Assembly: GCA_028818705.1 (NCBI GenBank)
Contig: JAPPNJ010000104.1
Coordinates: 654-64,653, forward strand
Source of the DNA: Candidatus Poribacteria bacterium
GTDB taxonomy: Bacteria > Poribacteria > WGA-4E > WGA-3G
Length of the DNA: 64,000 nucleotides
Reading direction: 5' to 3'
Part shown: in pieces, positions 43,740-52,586 of the stretch
How positions within the stretch are numbered: the first letter of the stretch is position 1
How the letters are laid out: each line of letters opens with the position of its first letter
The notes under the pieces: model-generated
Seen by the model: only the letters and a program-made list of their open reading frames with translations
What the model was told of the DNA's origin: nothing
Database searches by the model: none
Position numbers and translations under genes: made by a program

Positions 43740-44051
43740 TCACGTTTTTACTTCAACTTTAATCTGCTCATCCTCGACAACCACTGGATACGTCCTGATA
43801 GCGAGACGTGGATCCGTTTGGCATTCACCCGTTTTTGTATCGTAAGCGTAGCCGTGGACAGGACAAACAGCGATGCCTCCCCGAATTCTACCCCTACCCA
43901 GAGACCCCAGTGCATGTGGACAGGTGTTATCCACAGCACAGTATTTACCGTTTTCGCTGAAAATAGCAATCCGTCTTCCATTAACCGTAAACGCTTTTCC
44001 GCGTCCTTCGCGAATAGCAGACGTTTTCGTGACCGTTGTATAATCTGACAT
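43740..44051 (-). CDS. Rieske [2Fe-2S] ferredoxin (NirD-like)
   Basis: A 103-residue soluble Rieske protein. The cluster ligands are Cys44 and His46 in NTCPHALGSLG and Cys63 and His66 in AVCPVHGYAYD, the CxH-x16-CxxH arrangement. It carries electrons for oxygenases or nitrite/other reductases. The partner is not identifiable here. It is the last gene of a tight operon: its ATG is 5 bases beyond the permease stop and the permease stop codon lies in its AAGGAG ribosome site. Confidence 0.9.
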   Translation of the reverse strand: MSDYTTVTKTSAIREGRGKAFTVNGRRIAIFSENGKYCAVDNTCPHALGSLGRGRIRGGIAVCPVHGYAYDTKTGECQTDPRLAIRTYPVVVEDEQIKVEVKT

Positions 44052-44056
44052 TTTTT

Positions 44057-45772
44057 CTACTCCTTAACGCTTCCTAAAGTGATTCCTTGGACAAATTCAC
44101 GCTGCATCGCTAAAAACAGGATAACAATTGGCATAAGAGAAAGCAGCGTCCCCGCCATCAGCATGCCGTAATCTTGGCGATAGATGCCGACAAGGTTTGC
44201 TAACCCGATCGGTAGCGTGTATTTCGCCTCATCCCGTAAGATGATAAGGGGCCAGAGATAACCATTCCACGAACCCAGAAACGAATAAATAGTTAGCGCG
44301 CCGAGTGCCGGTTTGATGATCGGCAGAACAACTCGGTAATAGATACCAAATTCCGAGCACCCATCAATGCGTGCAGCATCCAGCAATTCCGACGGAATCG
44401 AGACAATAAATTGGCGCATCAGAAACACTCCGAACGCACCTACTGAAAATGGAATGATAATTGCTTTGTAACTGTTGAGCCATCCGATGTCATACATCAA
44501 TCCAAATAAAGGAACAAGCAGCACCTGAAAAGGCACCATCATGGATGCCAGCAGGATACCAAACAGGATTTTCTGACCGCGAAAATCATACTTCGCAAAC
44601 GCATAACCACCGAGGGAGCAGAAGAACAGCGTCAATAGGGTTGAAGCAGTAGCGATGAAAACGCTATTAATAAAATACCGATTGTAAGGGACGGTCTTCC
44701 ATAAGTTCCGGTAGTTTGAGGTAAACTTATCCCACACAATTGATAGGTAACCCGGCTGATGGATCGTCAGTTGCAGGAACAATTGACTTTCAGTCCCTGT
44801 TCCTGTTGCTGGTAGATTTTCAATGTTCGTTTCCACCTGCTCCATCGTGATGTGCGATGACTCCAGTTCACCAGGCGTACCGTGCAGTCGCCATACCGCA
44901 TCTTTCCACAATTCACTTTCTAAAATAAAAGAGCGGGTCGGTTGATACGTCGTGCTACGGGTATTGCCGGTAGGTGGTAGCACAGAGACCGTTAAATCAA
45001 GGTGATGGTACGAGGCATCACCACGTATAGGCAGGATGACGCGCCGAATCCGTTCAACTGGTATCGGTGAGGAGATACTGGTTGTCATACGAACGGTTTT
45101 GCTGTCTCGGAACTCATAAGATAAATTCGCTGCAGTTTGAGAATCCGAAGATGTACGAATGCGTGTCCCTGTCTCTGCTTCCCACCTCACAGCTTCAATC
45201 GGTGGACGATTGAAGTCGAGATCTTCTATCTGGAGAGTCCCAATCGCAACTTCGCGATAAACCGACCCCCAAATTGTATCGACCGCTTCTGGAATAATCG
45301 CTTCCTGCACCGCAGCGACAATTGACTCCCTTGTACCATCCCACATTTCCTCTGGCAAGCTTGTCACCAGTTGCTGCCATAAACCTTCCACGATTTCCGC
45401 TTGTAATTCCTTGGACGGAACATAATTGGAAAGTTGCGCGTTCGCTGCAGCGTGTGCTTTCGCTTGGGTCCAAACGGCCTGTGTGAGTTCTGGCGCTAAT
45501 GTTTCCCACACCGTTTCGTCCTCTACCGCATCCGGTTTTTCTATGTTCCGGTAAGCGTTTTCGACGATATATGGAGATGATTCAACGCGCTGCGGAAAAC
45601 TTGGAAACAGCTGAATCGGGACAGCGAAAATCTCATTTGCCGTTTTAAATGAGGAAGTCAACAACCATAACATCGGTATCATCGTGCAGAAGGCTGCACC
45701 TACCAAAAGAAGGTAGCCGATACCTCTGGAAACTTTAATTATAACACGTCGGTTACTATTTTTTTCGTTCAT
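44057..45772 (-). CDS. MalG-type sugar ABC permease with a ~290-residue extracytoplasmic insert
   Basis: A 571-residue permease, about double the usual 275-300. TM1 (YLLLVGAAFCTMIPMLWLLT) is followed by the normal SSFKTANEIFAVP and LFPSFPQ. Then about residues 62-350 are inserted before the normal resumption NYRNLWKTVPYNRYFINSVF. The insert is helical first (ETVWETLAPELTQAVWTQAK) and then beta-rich. Five C-terminal TMs and an EAA loop (ELLDAARIDGCSEFGIYYRV) are intact. The insertion point is the periplasmic loop between TM1 and TM2. No MalF, ATPase or binding protein is adjacent. ATG 45772 lies one base after the moxR stop. A longer start would overlap it. Confidence 0.85.
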   Translation of the reverse strand: MNEKNSNRRVIIKVSRGIGYLLLVGAAFCTMIPMLWLLTSSFKTANEIFAVPIQLFPSFPQRVESSPYIVENAYRNIEKPDAVEDETVWETLAPELTQAVWTQAKAHAAANAQLSNYVPSKELQAEIVEGLWQQLVTSLPEEMWDGTRESIVAAVQEAIIPEAVDTIWGSVYREVAIGTLQIEDLDFNRPPIEAVRWEAETGTRIRTSSDSQTAANLSYEFRDSKTVRMTTSISSPIPVERIRRVILPIRGDASYHHLDLTVSVLPPTGNTRSTTYQPTRSFILESELWKDAVWRLHGTPGELESSHITMEQVETNIENLPATGTGTESQLFLQLTIHQPGYLSIVWDKFTSNYRNLWKTVPYNRYFINSVFIATASTLLTLFFCSLGGYAFAKYDFRGQKILFGILLASMMVPFQVLLVPLFGLMYDIGWLNSYKAIIIPFSVGAFGVFLMRQFIVSIPSELLDAARIDGCSEFGIYYRVVLPIIKPALGALTIYSFLGSWNGYLWPLIILRDEAKYTLPIGLANLVGIYRQDYGMLMAGTLLSLMPIVILFLAMQREFVQGITLGSVKE

Positions 45773-45773
45773 C

Positions 45774-46646
45774 CTATAAGCCCAATTCCGATAACTCCAC
45801 TGTGCGTGCCCGTTGAATGTCGTCTTGATACTTAAAGACGCAGCCAAGCGTTTCAGCAACGACATCAGCATCCAACTGTGCCTTGCCGAGTGCGACGAGT
45901 GCCAACGCCCAGTCCAGTGTTTCCGCTACACCGGGTTTCTTATAGTAATCCCCTTGCCGCCAAAGCTGCATTATCTGGCACAACTGCTCCGCAAGGTGTT
46001 CGTCAATATCTGGCAACTTCGTCTGAACGATTGCCAGTTCTTTCTCAATACTCGGATAGTCAATCCACTGATAGAGACAGCGCCGTTTGAGGGCTTCGTG
46101 TACCTCGCGCGTCCGGTTTGAGGTAAGCACAACATGCGGAATATGTTTCGCTCGGATTGTGCCAATTTCCGGGATCGTTATCTGGAAGTCCGACAGAATT
46201 TCAAGCAGAAACGCCTCAAATTCGCTGTCACTCCGGTCTACCTCGTCGATGAGTAGAACAGGTGGGACATCACTGTCGCTCTGAATAGCCTCCAGTAGCG
46301 GACGTTTCAGCAGAAACGCCTCACTGAACAGGTCTGTCCCGATGTCTTCTTTGTCGCGTCCTCGTGCTTCATCAATGCGGAGCTGCAAAATTTGCCGTGT
46401 ATAGTTCCATTCATACAACGCACTGTTTGCATCCAAACCTTCATAACACTGCAATCGGATAAGTTTGGCGTTTGTTGAATCCGCAAGTACTTTAGCGACT
46501 TCTGTCTTACCGACACCCGGTTCGCCTTCCAGAAAGATAGGCTTTTTGAGGTGATGTGCCAGATAGAGGGTCGTCGCTAAACCCTTATCTGCGATATATG
46601 CATGGTTGGCACATACGGCTTGAACGTTTTCAATAGATTTAAACAT
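45774..46646 (-). CDS. MoxR-family AAA+ ATPase (CoxD-like)
   Basis: A 290-residue AAA+ ATPase. Walker A is FLEGEPGVGKTEVAK (about residues 37-51) and Walker B is PVLLIDEVDRSDSEFEAFLL (about 128). Sensor 1 is in VVLTSNRTREVHEALKRRCL and a lid follows. This sequence style (GLDANSALYEWNY, RRCLYQWIDYPS) is that of the CoxD group, which helps insert metal-sulfur centres into Mo-dependent CO dehydrogenase/xanthine oxidase-type enzymes, often with a VWA partner. It lies 9 bases after mocA, which supports the Mo-enzyme link. No VWA protein or Mo enzyme is in the window. Confidence 0.9.
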   Translation of the reverse strand: MFKSIENVQAVCANHAYIADKGLATTLYLAHHLKKPIFLEGEPGVGKTEVAKVLADSTNAKLIRLQCYEGLDANSALYEWNYTRQILQLRIDEARGRDKEDIGTDLFSEAFLLKRPLLEAIQSDSDVPPVLLIDEVDRSDSEFEAFLLEILSDFQITIPEIGTIRAKHIPHVVLTSNRTREVHEALKRRCLYQWIDYPSIEKELAIVQTKLPDIDEHLAEQLCQIMQLWRQGDYYKKPGVAETLDWALALVALGKAQLDADVVAETLGCVFKYQDDIQRARTVELSELGL

Positions 46647-46655
46647 AAATTTACT

Positions 46656-47261
46656 TTACTTTTCCCGGAGTGCGCGTTCATAATCTTCTCGGTAATCAAT
46701 ATCTCGCAGCACCCGATCGGTATCTACAGTGACATAGTGAATATCGTCGCTATACTTCTTGAACAGCGTCCGCACGCCCCCACTGTCCGTTCCCAAGGCA
46801 AGGATTTCGCCAGCATACCGTTGATGGAAGACAACCGGATGACCGCGTTTGTAATTGTAACTGGGGAGCGCGATACCCTTGTCTGTCTGAACGTATGCAT
46901 CAACAACCCGATCAATCAGGGCAGAAGTGATAAAAGGTTGGTCTACCAACATCAGGGCAAACGCGTCGCTTTCCTGCAGTCCCCGAATGCCAGTCTGTGC
47001 TGAAGTTAACATCCCTTCGCGGTAATTAGGGTTAAAAACAGTGCTAACAGGACGCTCCCCAAGTTGATCTCGGATGCCTGATGCGCGATGCCCAACGACG
47101 ACGATAACCTCATCGAACTTCGCACCGAGCATGCTGTCCACCACGGTCTCAACGATGGTGCTTTCTCCAAAAGGGAGTAACTGCTTCGGTTCCCCCATCC
47201 GAGAGGAGAGCCCGGCTGCAAGAAGAATTCCAGAGATGAAAGGAGACGAGGGCTGCGTCAT
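46656..47261 (-). CDS. mocA: Molybdenum cofactor cytidylyltransferase-like NTP transferase
   Basis: A 201-residue enzyme predicted to join CMP to molybdopterin cofactor (MCD) for xanthine-oxidase-family enzymes. The NTP-binding N-terminus is GILLAAGLSSRMGEPKQLLP. Also visible are IVVVGHRASGIRD, NPNYREGMLTSAQTGIRGL, the metal-binding Asp in FALMLVDQPFIT, and GHPVVFHQRY. This order is standard for MocA. MobA-type (GMP) enzymes differ in the LLPFGES loop. It starts two bases after the stop of the upstream gene and precedes a CoxD-like ATPase, a pairing typical of Mo-hydroxylase maturation loci. Confidence 0.88.
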   Translation of the reverse strand: MTQPSSPFISGILLAAGLSSRMGEPKQLLPFGESTIVETVVDSMLGAKFDEVIVVVGHRASGIRDQLGERPVSTVFNPNYREGMLTSAQTGIRGLQESDAFALMLVDQPFITSALIDRVVDAYVQTDKGIALPSYNYKRGHPVVFHQRYAGEILALGTDSGGVRTLFKKYSDDIHYVTVDTDRVLRDIDYREDYERALREK

Positions 47262-47263
47262 GT

Positions 47264-48238
47264 TTAATACCGAATCCCGAAGCTCTTGTATTCCCCAGTG
47301 AAGGCACGTTCATCAATTTCGATTGAATCAACCCTCGCGTAACGGGGACCTTTCCTCAATAAGTCAACTAACGCATCCAACTGCGCCTTATCGCCTTCCG
47401 CCACGACCTCAACTTTGCCGTTTGCTAAATTCTTAGCGTAACCGGTAACACCAAGTTGTGATGCGTTGAGTTGCGTAAAATTACGGAATCCTACACCTTG
47501 CACCTTACCGCTAATGAGCACGTACAGTTGCATCTTCTGGTTGACCTCAATCGTGAGTTTGACAGATGTCCCAAGTTCTGGAAGCAGCGCATCGTTCTTC
47601 TTATAGATATTCTCTTCTGACGATTCAGGAAGTGGGTTCTGGAAGAGCGCACTCGCATCGAACACTCTTAAAGCGACAAGGTCGTTGCTCATAAACGCCT
47701 GCGGTATCATTGCATCTTCGTCTTCACTGTCGAGGTCCGGCACGATACGCGAACCAGAATAGACCCAATCAACCTGTTGCAGGGGTTTATTAGTTTTTAC
47801 ATTGTAAATGAGTTCTTCGGCGCGAACCTTTTTCATTTTATCGCCGTCTTTCCACTCGACAGAGATAGTGAATGCGGTTCCTGTTGGGGGCGTCGGTGCG
47901 TCTTTTTCCATGTCGTAGCCGGGCGGTGCACCTACTTCAACGCCGAGTTTGTCGATTGCATCGTAAATCTCTTTCGCTGTCGCGTCCACAACGATGATAC
48001 TCTCATATTCCTTGCCATCGCGTCCACAAACAAGATATTCGACCGCGCCCCTTAAATGTGATTCGTATTCGCCGAGTGCTTTAGAAATTTCACCTGTTAA
48101 CACAAGCCGCTTCTCTGCTTCCATTACCTGCAAATGCCCGTCTCCCCAGCCGATACTCGACAGAGCCATAAGACACGCAGTTAGGCAAATTATGATTCCC
48201 ATTTGCCAAATCCAAATATCTGATTTCACTTTCCTCAT
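47264..48238 (-). CDS. Exported YdjY-like domain fused to acylphosphatase
   Basis: A 324-residue two-domain protein. A signal sequence (IWQMGIIICLTACLMALSSI) leads into a YdjY-like domain (about 38-230: RGAVEYLVCGRDGKEYESII, PPTGTAFTISVEWKDGDKMK, LQQVDWVYSGSRIVPD). Residues 237-324 are a complete acylphosphatase: LISGKVQGVGFRNFTQ with catalytic Arg252 and VTGYAKNLANGKVEVVAEG with Asn270, at the 18-residue spacing of the family. Acylphosphatases are normally small free cytoplasmic proteins, so an exported fused form is unusual. It heads the five-gene operon. AGGAG lies 7 bases before ATG 48238. Confidence 0.85.
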   Translation of the reverse strand: MRKVKSDIWIWQMGIIICLTACLMALSSIGWGDGHLQVMEAEKRLVLTGEISKALGEYESHLRGAVEYLVCGRDGKEYESIIVVDATAKEIYDAIDKLGVEVGAPPGYDMEKDAPTPPTGTAFTISVEWKDGDKMKKVRAEELIYNVKTNKPLQQVDWVYSGSRIVPDLDSEDEDAMIPQAFMSNDLVALRVFDASALFQNPLPESSEENIYKKNDALLPELGTSVKLTIEVNQKMQLYVLISGKVQGVGFRNFTQLNASQLGVTGYAKNLANGKVEVVAEGDKAQLDALVDLLRKGPRYARVDSIEIDERAFTGEYKSFGIRY

Positions 48239-48249
48239 GAGATCGCTCC

Positions 48250-48366
48250 TATTATTGGTTTTCGGTTTTCAGTTCGCTACGCTTTCAGTTATCGGTTAAG
48301 AGGTTTTCAGTCATTGACAACCGACAGTGTAGCGAAGCGGAACACACCGACCACTGACAACCGACT
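48250..48366. repeat. GTTATCAG/CTGACAAC-type repeat element
   Basis: Imperfect heptamer repeats (TTTTCGGTTTTCAGTTCGC, then ACCACTGACAACCGAC) flank an inverted pair, TTCGCTAC (near 48274) and GTAGCGAA (near 48329). Closely similar units occur at 55568-55735 and in part near 33160-33190 and 57430. It is a dispersed non-coding element. It occupies the upstream region of the YdjY-acylphosphatase operon. Confidence 0.55.
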
Positions 48367-48372
48367 CCCTTT

Positions 48373-49194
48373 CTAAAAAGTATAACGCAAACCGTTAAAA
48401 ATTTCTACATCATGTTTTTGGATACCTGTAGGTGGTTCATTGTCGTAGCGAAAGTTGACACGCAGCGGAAACGCCAATTGCGTCGTTAGTCGGAACGTAA
48501 TACTCCCTTCAAACAGAATCCGATAATCTTGAAAATGCCGAAGATGTAGCTGATAATAACCCGTCGCGCTGGTTGTAATACGTTCATCTAATTGCCATGT
48601 CCAGTTGATGTAGTTAGTCGAACGAACGAGACGGGTCGTAATCTCGCCGATTGATTTATCGTTAATACGTTCGTGTTCCCACATCGCACCGATACCGAGA
48701 TAAACGTTAAATCTGGTGCTTGATGGCTGTAAAGCGATTCGGACCCCACCACCTACTAAATTCCGGTCATTTAGCAAAATAGATTCGTTGAACTGTTTTT
48801 GGACAAAGGATTCAAAAAGAAGATGTTCCGTTGATCGCCAGATAATTCGGGCGTGTGCCATGCCTTTGTTTATAAAAAACGTATCGTCTTTCCTGCCTTG
48901 TTGGAGACTTCCGAAAATAAAACTTTGATAGTTTTTTGACAAATAGTCAGAACGAAATCGCGTCCGCGCCGTCAGCAGGTTTGTATTTCCGGCACGATAG
49001 GTTAAATCCAAAGCGACACTGTTATACCAACCCGGTTTCAATTGCATCTGTCGCATTGTTTCGTCGGTAAAGATATTAACTTGGGCTGCAAGCGGGGAGC
49101 AAAAGGTGAGGCATAAAACGAGGCAGCCCCCGACAATCTGGCACTGTCGATGCTGAACGGGAAAACTACGGAAAAATGCATTGAATAAGGTCAT
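48373..49194 (-). CDS. DUF481-family outer-membrane protein
   Basis: A 273-residue exported barrel protein. The signal peptide runs to about residue 38 (VGGCLVLCLTFCSPLAAQ). The mature sequence has alternating beta-strands typical of DUF481/YdiY proteins (VALDLTYRAGNTNLLTARTR, LLFESFVQKQFNESILLNDR, LVGGGVRIALQ) and ends in aromatic FNGLRYTF, the outer-membrane insertion signal. The function of DUF481 proteins is unclear. In Proteobacteria some are salt-induced. It is transcribed divergently from the nucleoside hydrolase. Confidence 0.83.
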   Translation of the reverse strand: MTLFNAFFRSFPVQHRQCQIVGGCLVLCLTFCSPLAAQVNIFTDETMRQMQLKPGWYNSVALDLTYRAGNTNLLTARTRFRSDYLSKNYQSFIFGSLQQGRKDDTFFINKGMAHARIIWRSTEHLLFESFVQKQFNESILLNDRNLVGGGVRIALQPSSTRFNVYLGIGAMWEHERINDKSIGEITTRLVRSTNYINWTWQLDERITTSATGYYQLHLRHFQDYRILFEGSITFRLTTQLAFPLRVNFRYDNEPPTGIQKHDVEIFNGLRYTF

Positions 49195-49279
49195 TGTATA
49201 ATGGTAAAATTAAGAAACTGTAAGGAACAAGAGCCACACGCTACGAAAACATATACGAAAAAAAATAAGAAGGCGAACA

Positions 49280-50242
49280 ATGCAACGCATCCTCATTGAT
49301 ACCGACCCGGGTGTAGACGACGCTTATGCAATTATCCTCGCCATGCGTTCACCCGAATTACACGTCGCAGCGATAACAACTGTCTGTGGGAATGTTCCTG
49401 TCAACCAAGGTACACAAAATCTACTAACCATTCTCGGCCTGCTTGACTTGGATGAATTTCCCGCGTTTGCTCAAGGCGAGGCGGCACCACTCGTAAAACC
49501 GCTCGTAACAGCAGCGCATGTCCACGGTGACGACGGGTTAGGTAATACCAGCCACTTACGAAATACTGATGGTGGTCCTCTGTACCCACCTGCTGACACA
49601 GATCTCGCATCAATATCCGGTGTTGATCTGATTCTGGAGATGGCAGAGCGTTACCCAGACGAGTTAATCATCGTAGCACTCGGACCTCTGACGAATCTCG
49701 CAAAAGCAATCCGTAAAGATGCTGCCAAGATGCGAAAAGTTCGGAAAATTATTATGATGGGTGGTGTTTTTGAAGAATACGGCAATGTCACGACAACAGC
49801 TGAATTCAATACCTTCGTCGATCCGCATGCAGCCCAAGAAGTTTTCCAATTTGGAGTACCTGTGCAGATTGTTCCTCTTGACGCGACGCACCAGGTCGTC
49901 TTAACACGTGATCGATTGCACGCTGAGCTCGAAAATCGGGCAGATAAAGTGTCCCGATTTCTCTGGGACGCTACGCAAGCCTGCATGGAATTTTATCGTC
50001 AACACGTCGGGTTTTGGGGATTCCATATCCATGATGCTCTACCTGTTGCTATGCTGACACACCCAGACTATTTTGAAAGCGTCGATGCATACGTACAGGT
50101 TGAAACCGTGGGCGATTTAACAAGCGGAGTGATGGTTGCTGATCTGCGACCAGAACGCCAGCATTCCAATCCGAATGCCCAAGTCTGCGTTACGGTGGCG
50201 GCGGACGCATTTCTGGACCACTTTTTCGAGCGGCTCCGTTAA
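49280..50242 (+). CDS. Inosine-uridine-preferring nucleoside hydrolase
   Basis: A 320-residue enzyme that hydrolyses N-ribosidic bonds of nucleosides for salvage. Ca2+-site Asp cluster ILIDTDPGVDDAYAI (Asp 8, 13, 14), TVCGNVPVNQGTQN, HGDDGLGN, MMGGVFEEYGNVTTTAEFNT with VDPHAAQEV, and a C-terminal Ca2+/substrate His-Asp in FHIHDALPVAML are all present. AAGAAGG lies 7 bases before ATG 49280. Its last four bases overlap the end of the convergent lipoprotein gene. Whether it prefers purine or pyrimidine nucleosides is not clear. Confidence 0.93.
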   Translation: MQRILIDTDPGVDDAYAIILAMRSPELHVAAITTVCGNVPVNQGTQNLLTILGLLDLDEFPAFAQGEAAPLVKPLVTAAHVHGDDGLGNTSHLRNTDGGPLYPPADTDLASISGVDLILEMAERYPDELIIVALGPLTNLAKAIRKDAAKMRKVRKIIMMGGVFEEYGNVTTTAEFNTFVDPHAAQEVFQFGVPVQIVPLDATHQVVLTRDRLHAELENRADKVSRFLWDATQACMEFYRQHVGFWGFHIHDALPVAMLTHPDYFESVDAYVQVETVGDLTSGVMVADLRPERQHSNPNAQVCVTVAADAFLDHFFERLR

Positions 50243-50760
50243 AATGTATTTATGCCACCGAGTGGATGATTTGGAATATAGCGCAGATCGTTATACGGAT
50301 CGCGCTGGAGCATTAAAGGCACATCCAATTTCGGGAGTTTTAACTCCGCAAATTTAACCCGTTGTGCATCTGTAAGTTCTGAGGCGACTTCCCCAACCAA
50401 TTTCTGAATTTCCTTAAGATAAATCTCACGCTGCCTCAGAAACTTTCGTGCTTCATCTCGGAAGGCATTCAGTTCACGCCGCGCCCGCATGTCCATAAAT
50501 CCGCTCTCGTATCGGTCGTAGTACCGATCTGTTATGCCTGCACGAAACACCTGATAATCCGCCTCCAACTGCTTCTTTTCAAAGTCGTAATCATCAACAA
50601 TGTCACGGATGAGCTTCAATTTCGGATGAATAGTCTGCTGTTGTGTCGTTGTGAGTTGCAGTACAGCCGAACTTTTGGAAACATCAAGTAGTTTAGCGCC
50701 TCCACATGCTTGCAACAGACCACAGAGGAGTAAAATGAGGAACATCCAAACGTTTTTCAT
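50239..50760 (-). CDS. Lipoprotein, Spy/LTXXQ-like helical
   Basis: A 173-residue lipoprotein precursor. The signal MKNVWMFLILLLCGLLQAC gives lipobox LQAC. The mature part is all-helical and charged: LQLTTTQQQTIHPKLKLIRD resembles the LTxxQ motif of Spy/CpxP-like periplasmic chaperones, and a second related stretch is ELTDAQRVKFAELK. The C-terminus holds a Pro-rich tail (YIPNHPLGGINTF). Start ATG 50760 has a TGGAG site. A longer frame starting at 50850 would overlap the M32 gene end and hide the signal peptide. The chaperone assignment is tentative. Confidence 0.7.
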   Translation of the reverse strand: MKNVWMFLILLLCGLLQACGGAKLLDVSKSSAVLQLTTTQQQTIHPKLKLIRDIVDDYDFEKKQLEADYQVFRAGITDRYYDRYESGFMDMRARRELNAFRDEARKFLRQREIYLKEIQKLVGEVASELTDAQRVKFAELKLPKLDVPLMLQRDPYNDLRYIPNHPLGGINTF

Positions 50761-50788
50761 GACAATGCTCCATTTATAGGTTACACGG

Positions 50789-52360
50789 TTACGAAACACT
50801 CTGACCGGGCCACGTTTTGACCATATCCTCCCATTGTTGAGTGCCATCATTATCTAAATTGTAAAAATAACCATATTTTAGTTTAAGATATGCGATATAA
50901 GGTTTAATGGACAGGGGACTTCCCGTTGCGCGTTCGATGATTTCGGGTGCCGTGTACTTTGATCCATGCTGATAAAGATTTTCTTTCAACCAATTGTGGA
51001 GTGTACTGAACTCGCCTTTCCTCTTAATTTCAGCAGGGATTTCGGGGTGTGCTTTAAAAGCAGACGTGTAAAATTGTGCCGCCAATATGTTGCCCAATGT
51101 ATATCCCTGAAATGAGCCACCAATGAGACCAAAGTACCAATGCACATCTTGCAAGACACCGTCCTTATCATCTGGCGGCACGATACCGAAATCTGCTTCA
51201 AACCGTTCGCGCCACGCATCGGGTAGATCTCGAATCTCAAGTTTGCCTTCTAACATTGCCAATTCAAAGTCGAAACGCAGCATAACGTGGAGGTTGTATG
51301 TCACTTCGTCGGCATTTGTGCGGATGAGAGAGCGTTCTACCTTATTGATTGCACGGTTGAACGTATCGCGGGACACGGCACCGAGCTGCTCAGGAAAAAC
51401 GCTTTGAAGTTTCGGATAGTAGTAATACCAGAACCCGCGACTCCGACCGACCATATTTTCCCAGAGCCTCGACTGGCTTTCGTGGACACCGGAGGAGGTG
51501 CCACCAGCAAGCGGGGTACCTTCCAAATCCATGCGAATGCCTTGCTCATACAAGGCGTGTCCTGTCTCGTGCAACGTGCTGAACAGCGCATCCCCGAGGA
51601 AATTCTCCTTTGTACGGGTTGTGATGCGGACATCACCGAGTGAGAACTTCGTCATGAATGGATGGTGTGTTTTGTCCTGCCGTCCTCGATTCATATCATA
51701 ACCGAACTGCTTAGCGACCTCTAAGCCAAATGATAGTTGTTTTTCCTCTGGGAAATGTTGGTGCAAACACGAATCATCTGCGGGTTCCTGCGATGTGATA
51801 GTAGAAACAATCGGAACGAGTGCTTCGCGTAGTTCGGCGAAAACTCGACTGACTTCTGTCGCCTTCATTCCGTAGTCGCTCGATTCAATGAGTGGGTCTG
51901 CGATGTGTTCATATCCCGGAAAGAAGTTGGCTGCCTGTCTGCTGTAATCCAGTGTTTTTTCAAGATATGGACGCATTCTTTCAAAATCATTCGCCGGACG
52001 CGCTTCCGTCCATACTTGGTAAGATTCGGAAGTGTGGCTCGTTACTTCTGCCAGAAATTCGGACGGTATTTTGGTGGCACGTTCGTATTCTCGTCGCGTT
52101 ACGCGGAGCATACTCGCCTCGTCGGAATCATAATTGAGGCTTTCTTCATAGGGTACCAGTTCATCCAGCAGTTTTCCAACAGCGGGATCTACGAATTTTT
52201 CGTGTGCCAAGCGACTGAGCGTTGCCATCTGGCGACCTCTCGCCGCCGCACCCCCCGGTGGCATATAGGTCGATTGATCCCAATAAAGCAGTCCAGCAGC
52301 CGACGATATATCGTTGACCTCAAGCAGCCGGGTTTTAAGTTCCTGAAATTTGGTTTCCAC
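50789..52360 (-). CDS. M32-family (Taq-type) metallocarboxypeptidase
   Basis: A 523-residue zinc carboxypeptidase of family M32. The zinc site is in TLHETGHALYEQG (HExxH near residue 263) and the downstream family motif is VHESQSRLWENMVG with the third Glu ligand. DVRITTRTKE and GLIGGSFQGYTLGNILAAQF are also family blocks. Members release C-terminal residues from peptides in the cytosol. The start is GTG 52360, preceded by GAGGAGAG at 7 bases. The upstream TTG/ATG options are out of frame. Confidence 0.94.
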   Translation of the reverse strand: METKFQELKTRLLEVNDISSAAGLLYWDQSTYMPPGGAAARGRQMATLSRLAHEKFVDPAVGKLLDELVPYEESLNYDSDEASMLRVTRREYERATKIPSEFLAEVTSHTSESYQVWTEARPANDFERMRPYLEKTLDYSRQAANFFPGYEHIADPLIESSDYGMKATEVSRVFAELREALVPIVSTITSQEPADDSCLHQHFPEEKQLSFGLEVAKQFGYDMNRGRQDKTHHPFMTKFSLGDVRITTRTKENFLGDALFSTLHETGHALYEQGIRMDLEGTPLAGGTSSGVHESQSRLWENMVGRSRGFWYYYYPKLQSVFPEQLGAVSRDTFNRAINKVERSLIRTNADEVTYNLHVMLRFDFELAMLEGKLEIRDLPDAWRERFEADFGIVPPDDKDGVLQDVHWYFGLIGGSFQGYTLGNILAAQFYTSAFKAHPEIPAEIKRKGEFSTLHNWLKENLYQHGSKYTAPEIIERATGSPLSIKPYIAYLKLKYGYFYNLDNDGTQQWEDMVKTWPGQSVS

Positions 52361-52586
52361 TGTATCTCTCCTCTTTTGTATTTTGTATTAACAATTGCAG
52401 AAATGATGTATTTCGCAGTGCTATTATTGAAGGCAGAACCATCAAGTCAATTTTATCATAACCAACTTTAAAAATCAATCACTCTATAATCCTGCCTAGG
52501 GTCATTTATGGTAAACGCAAGAAAACTGACGACTTCTCACACTCGGATGGCAAATTAGAAAAATTCCGATTTTTGTCTTATTTTCG

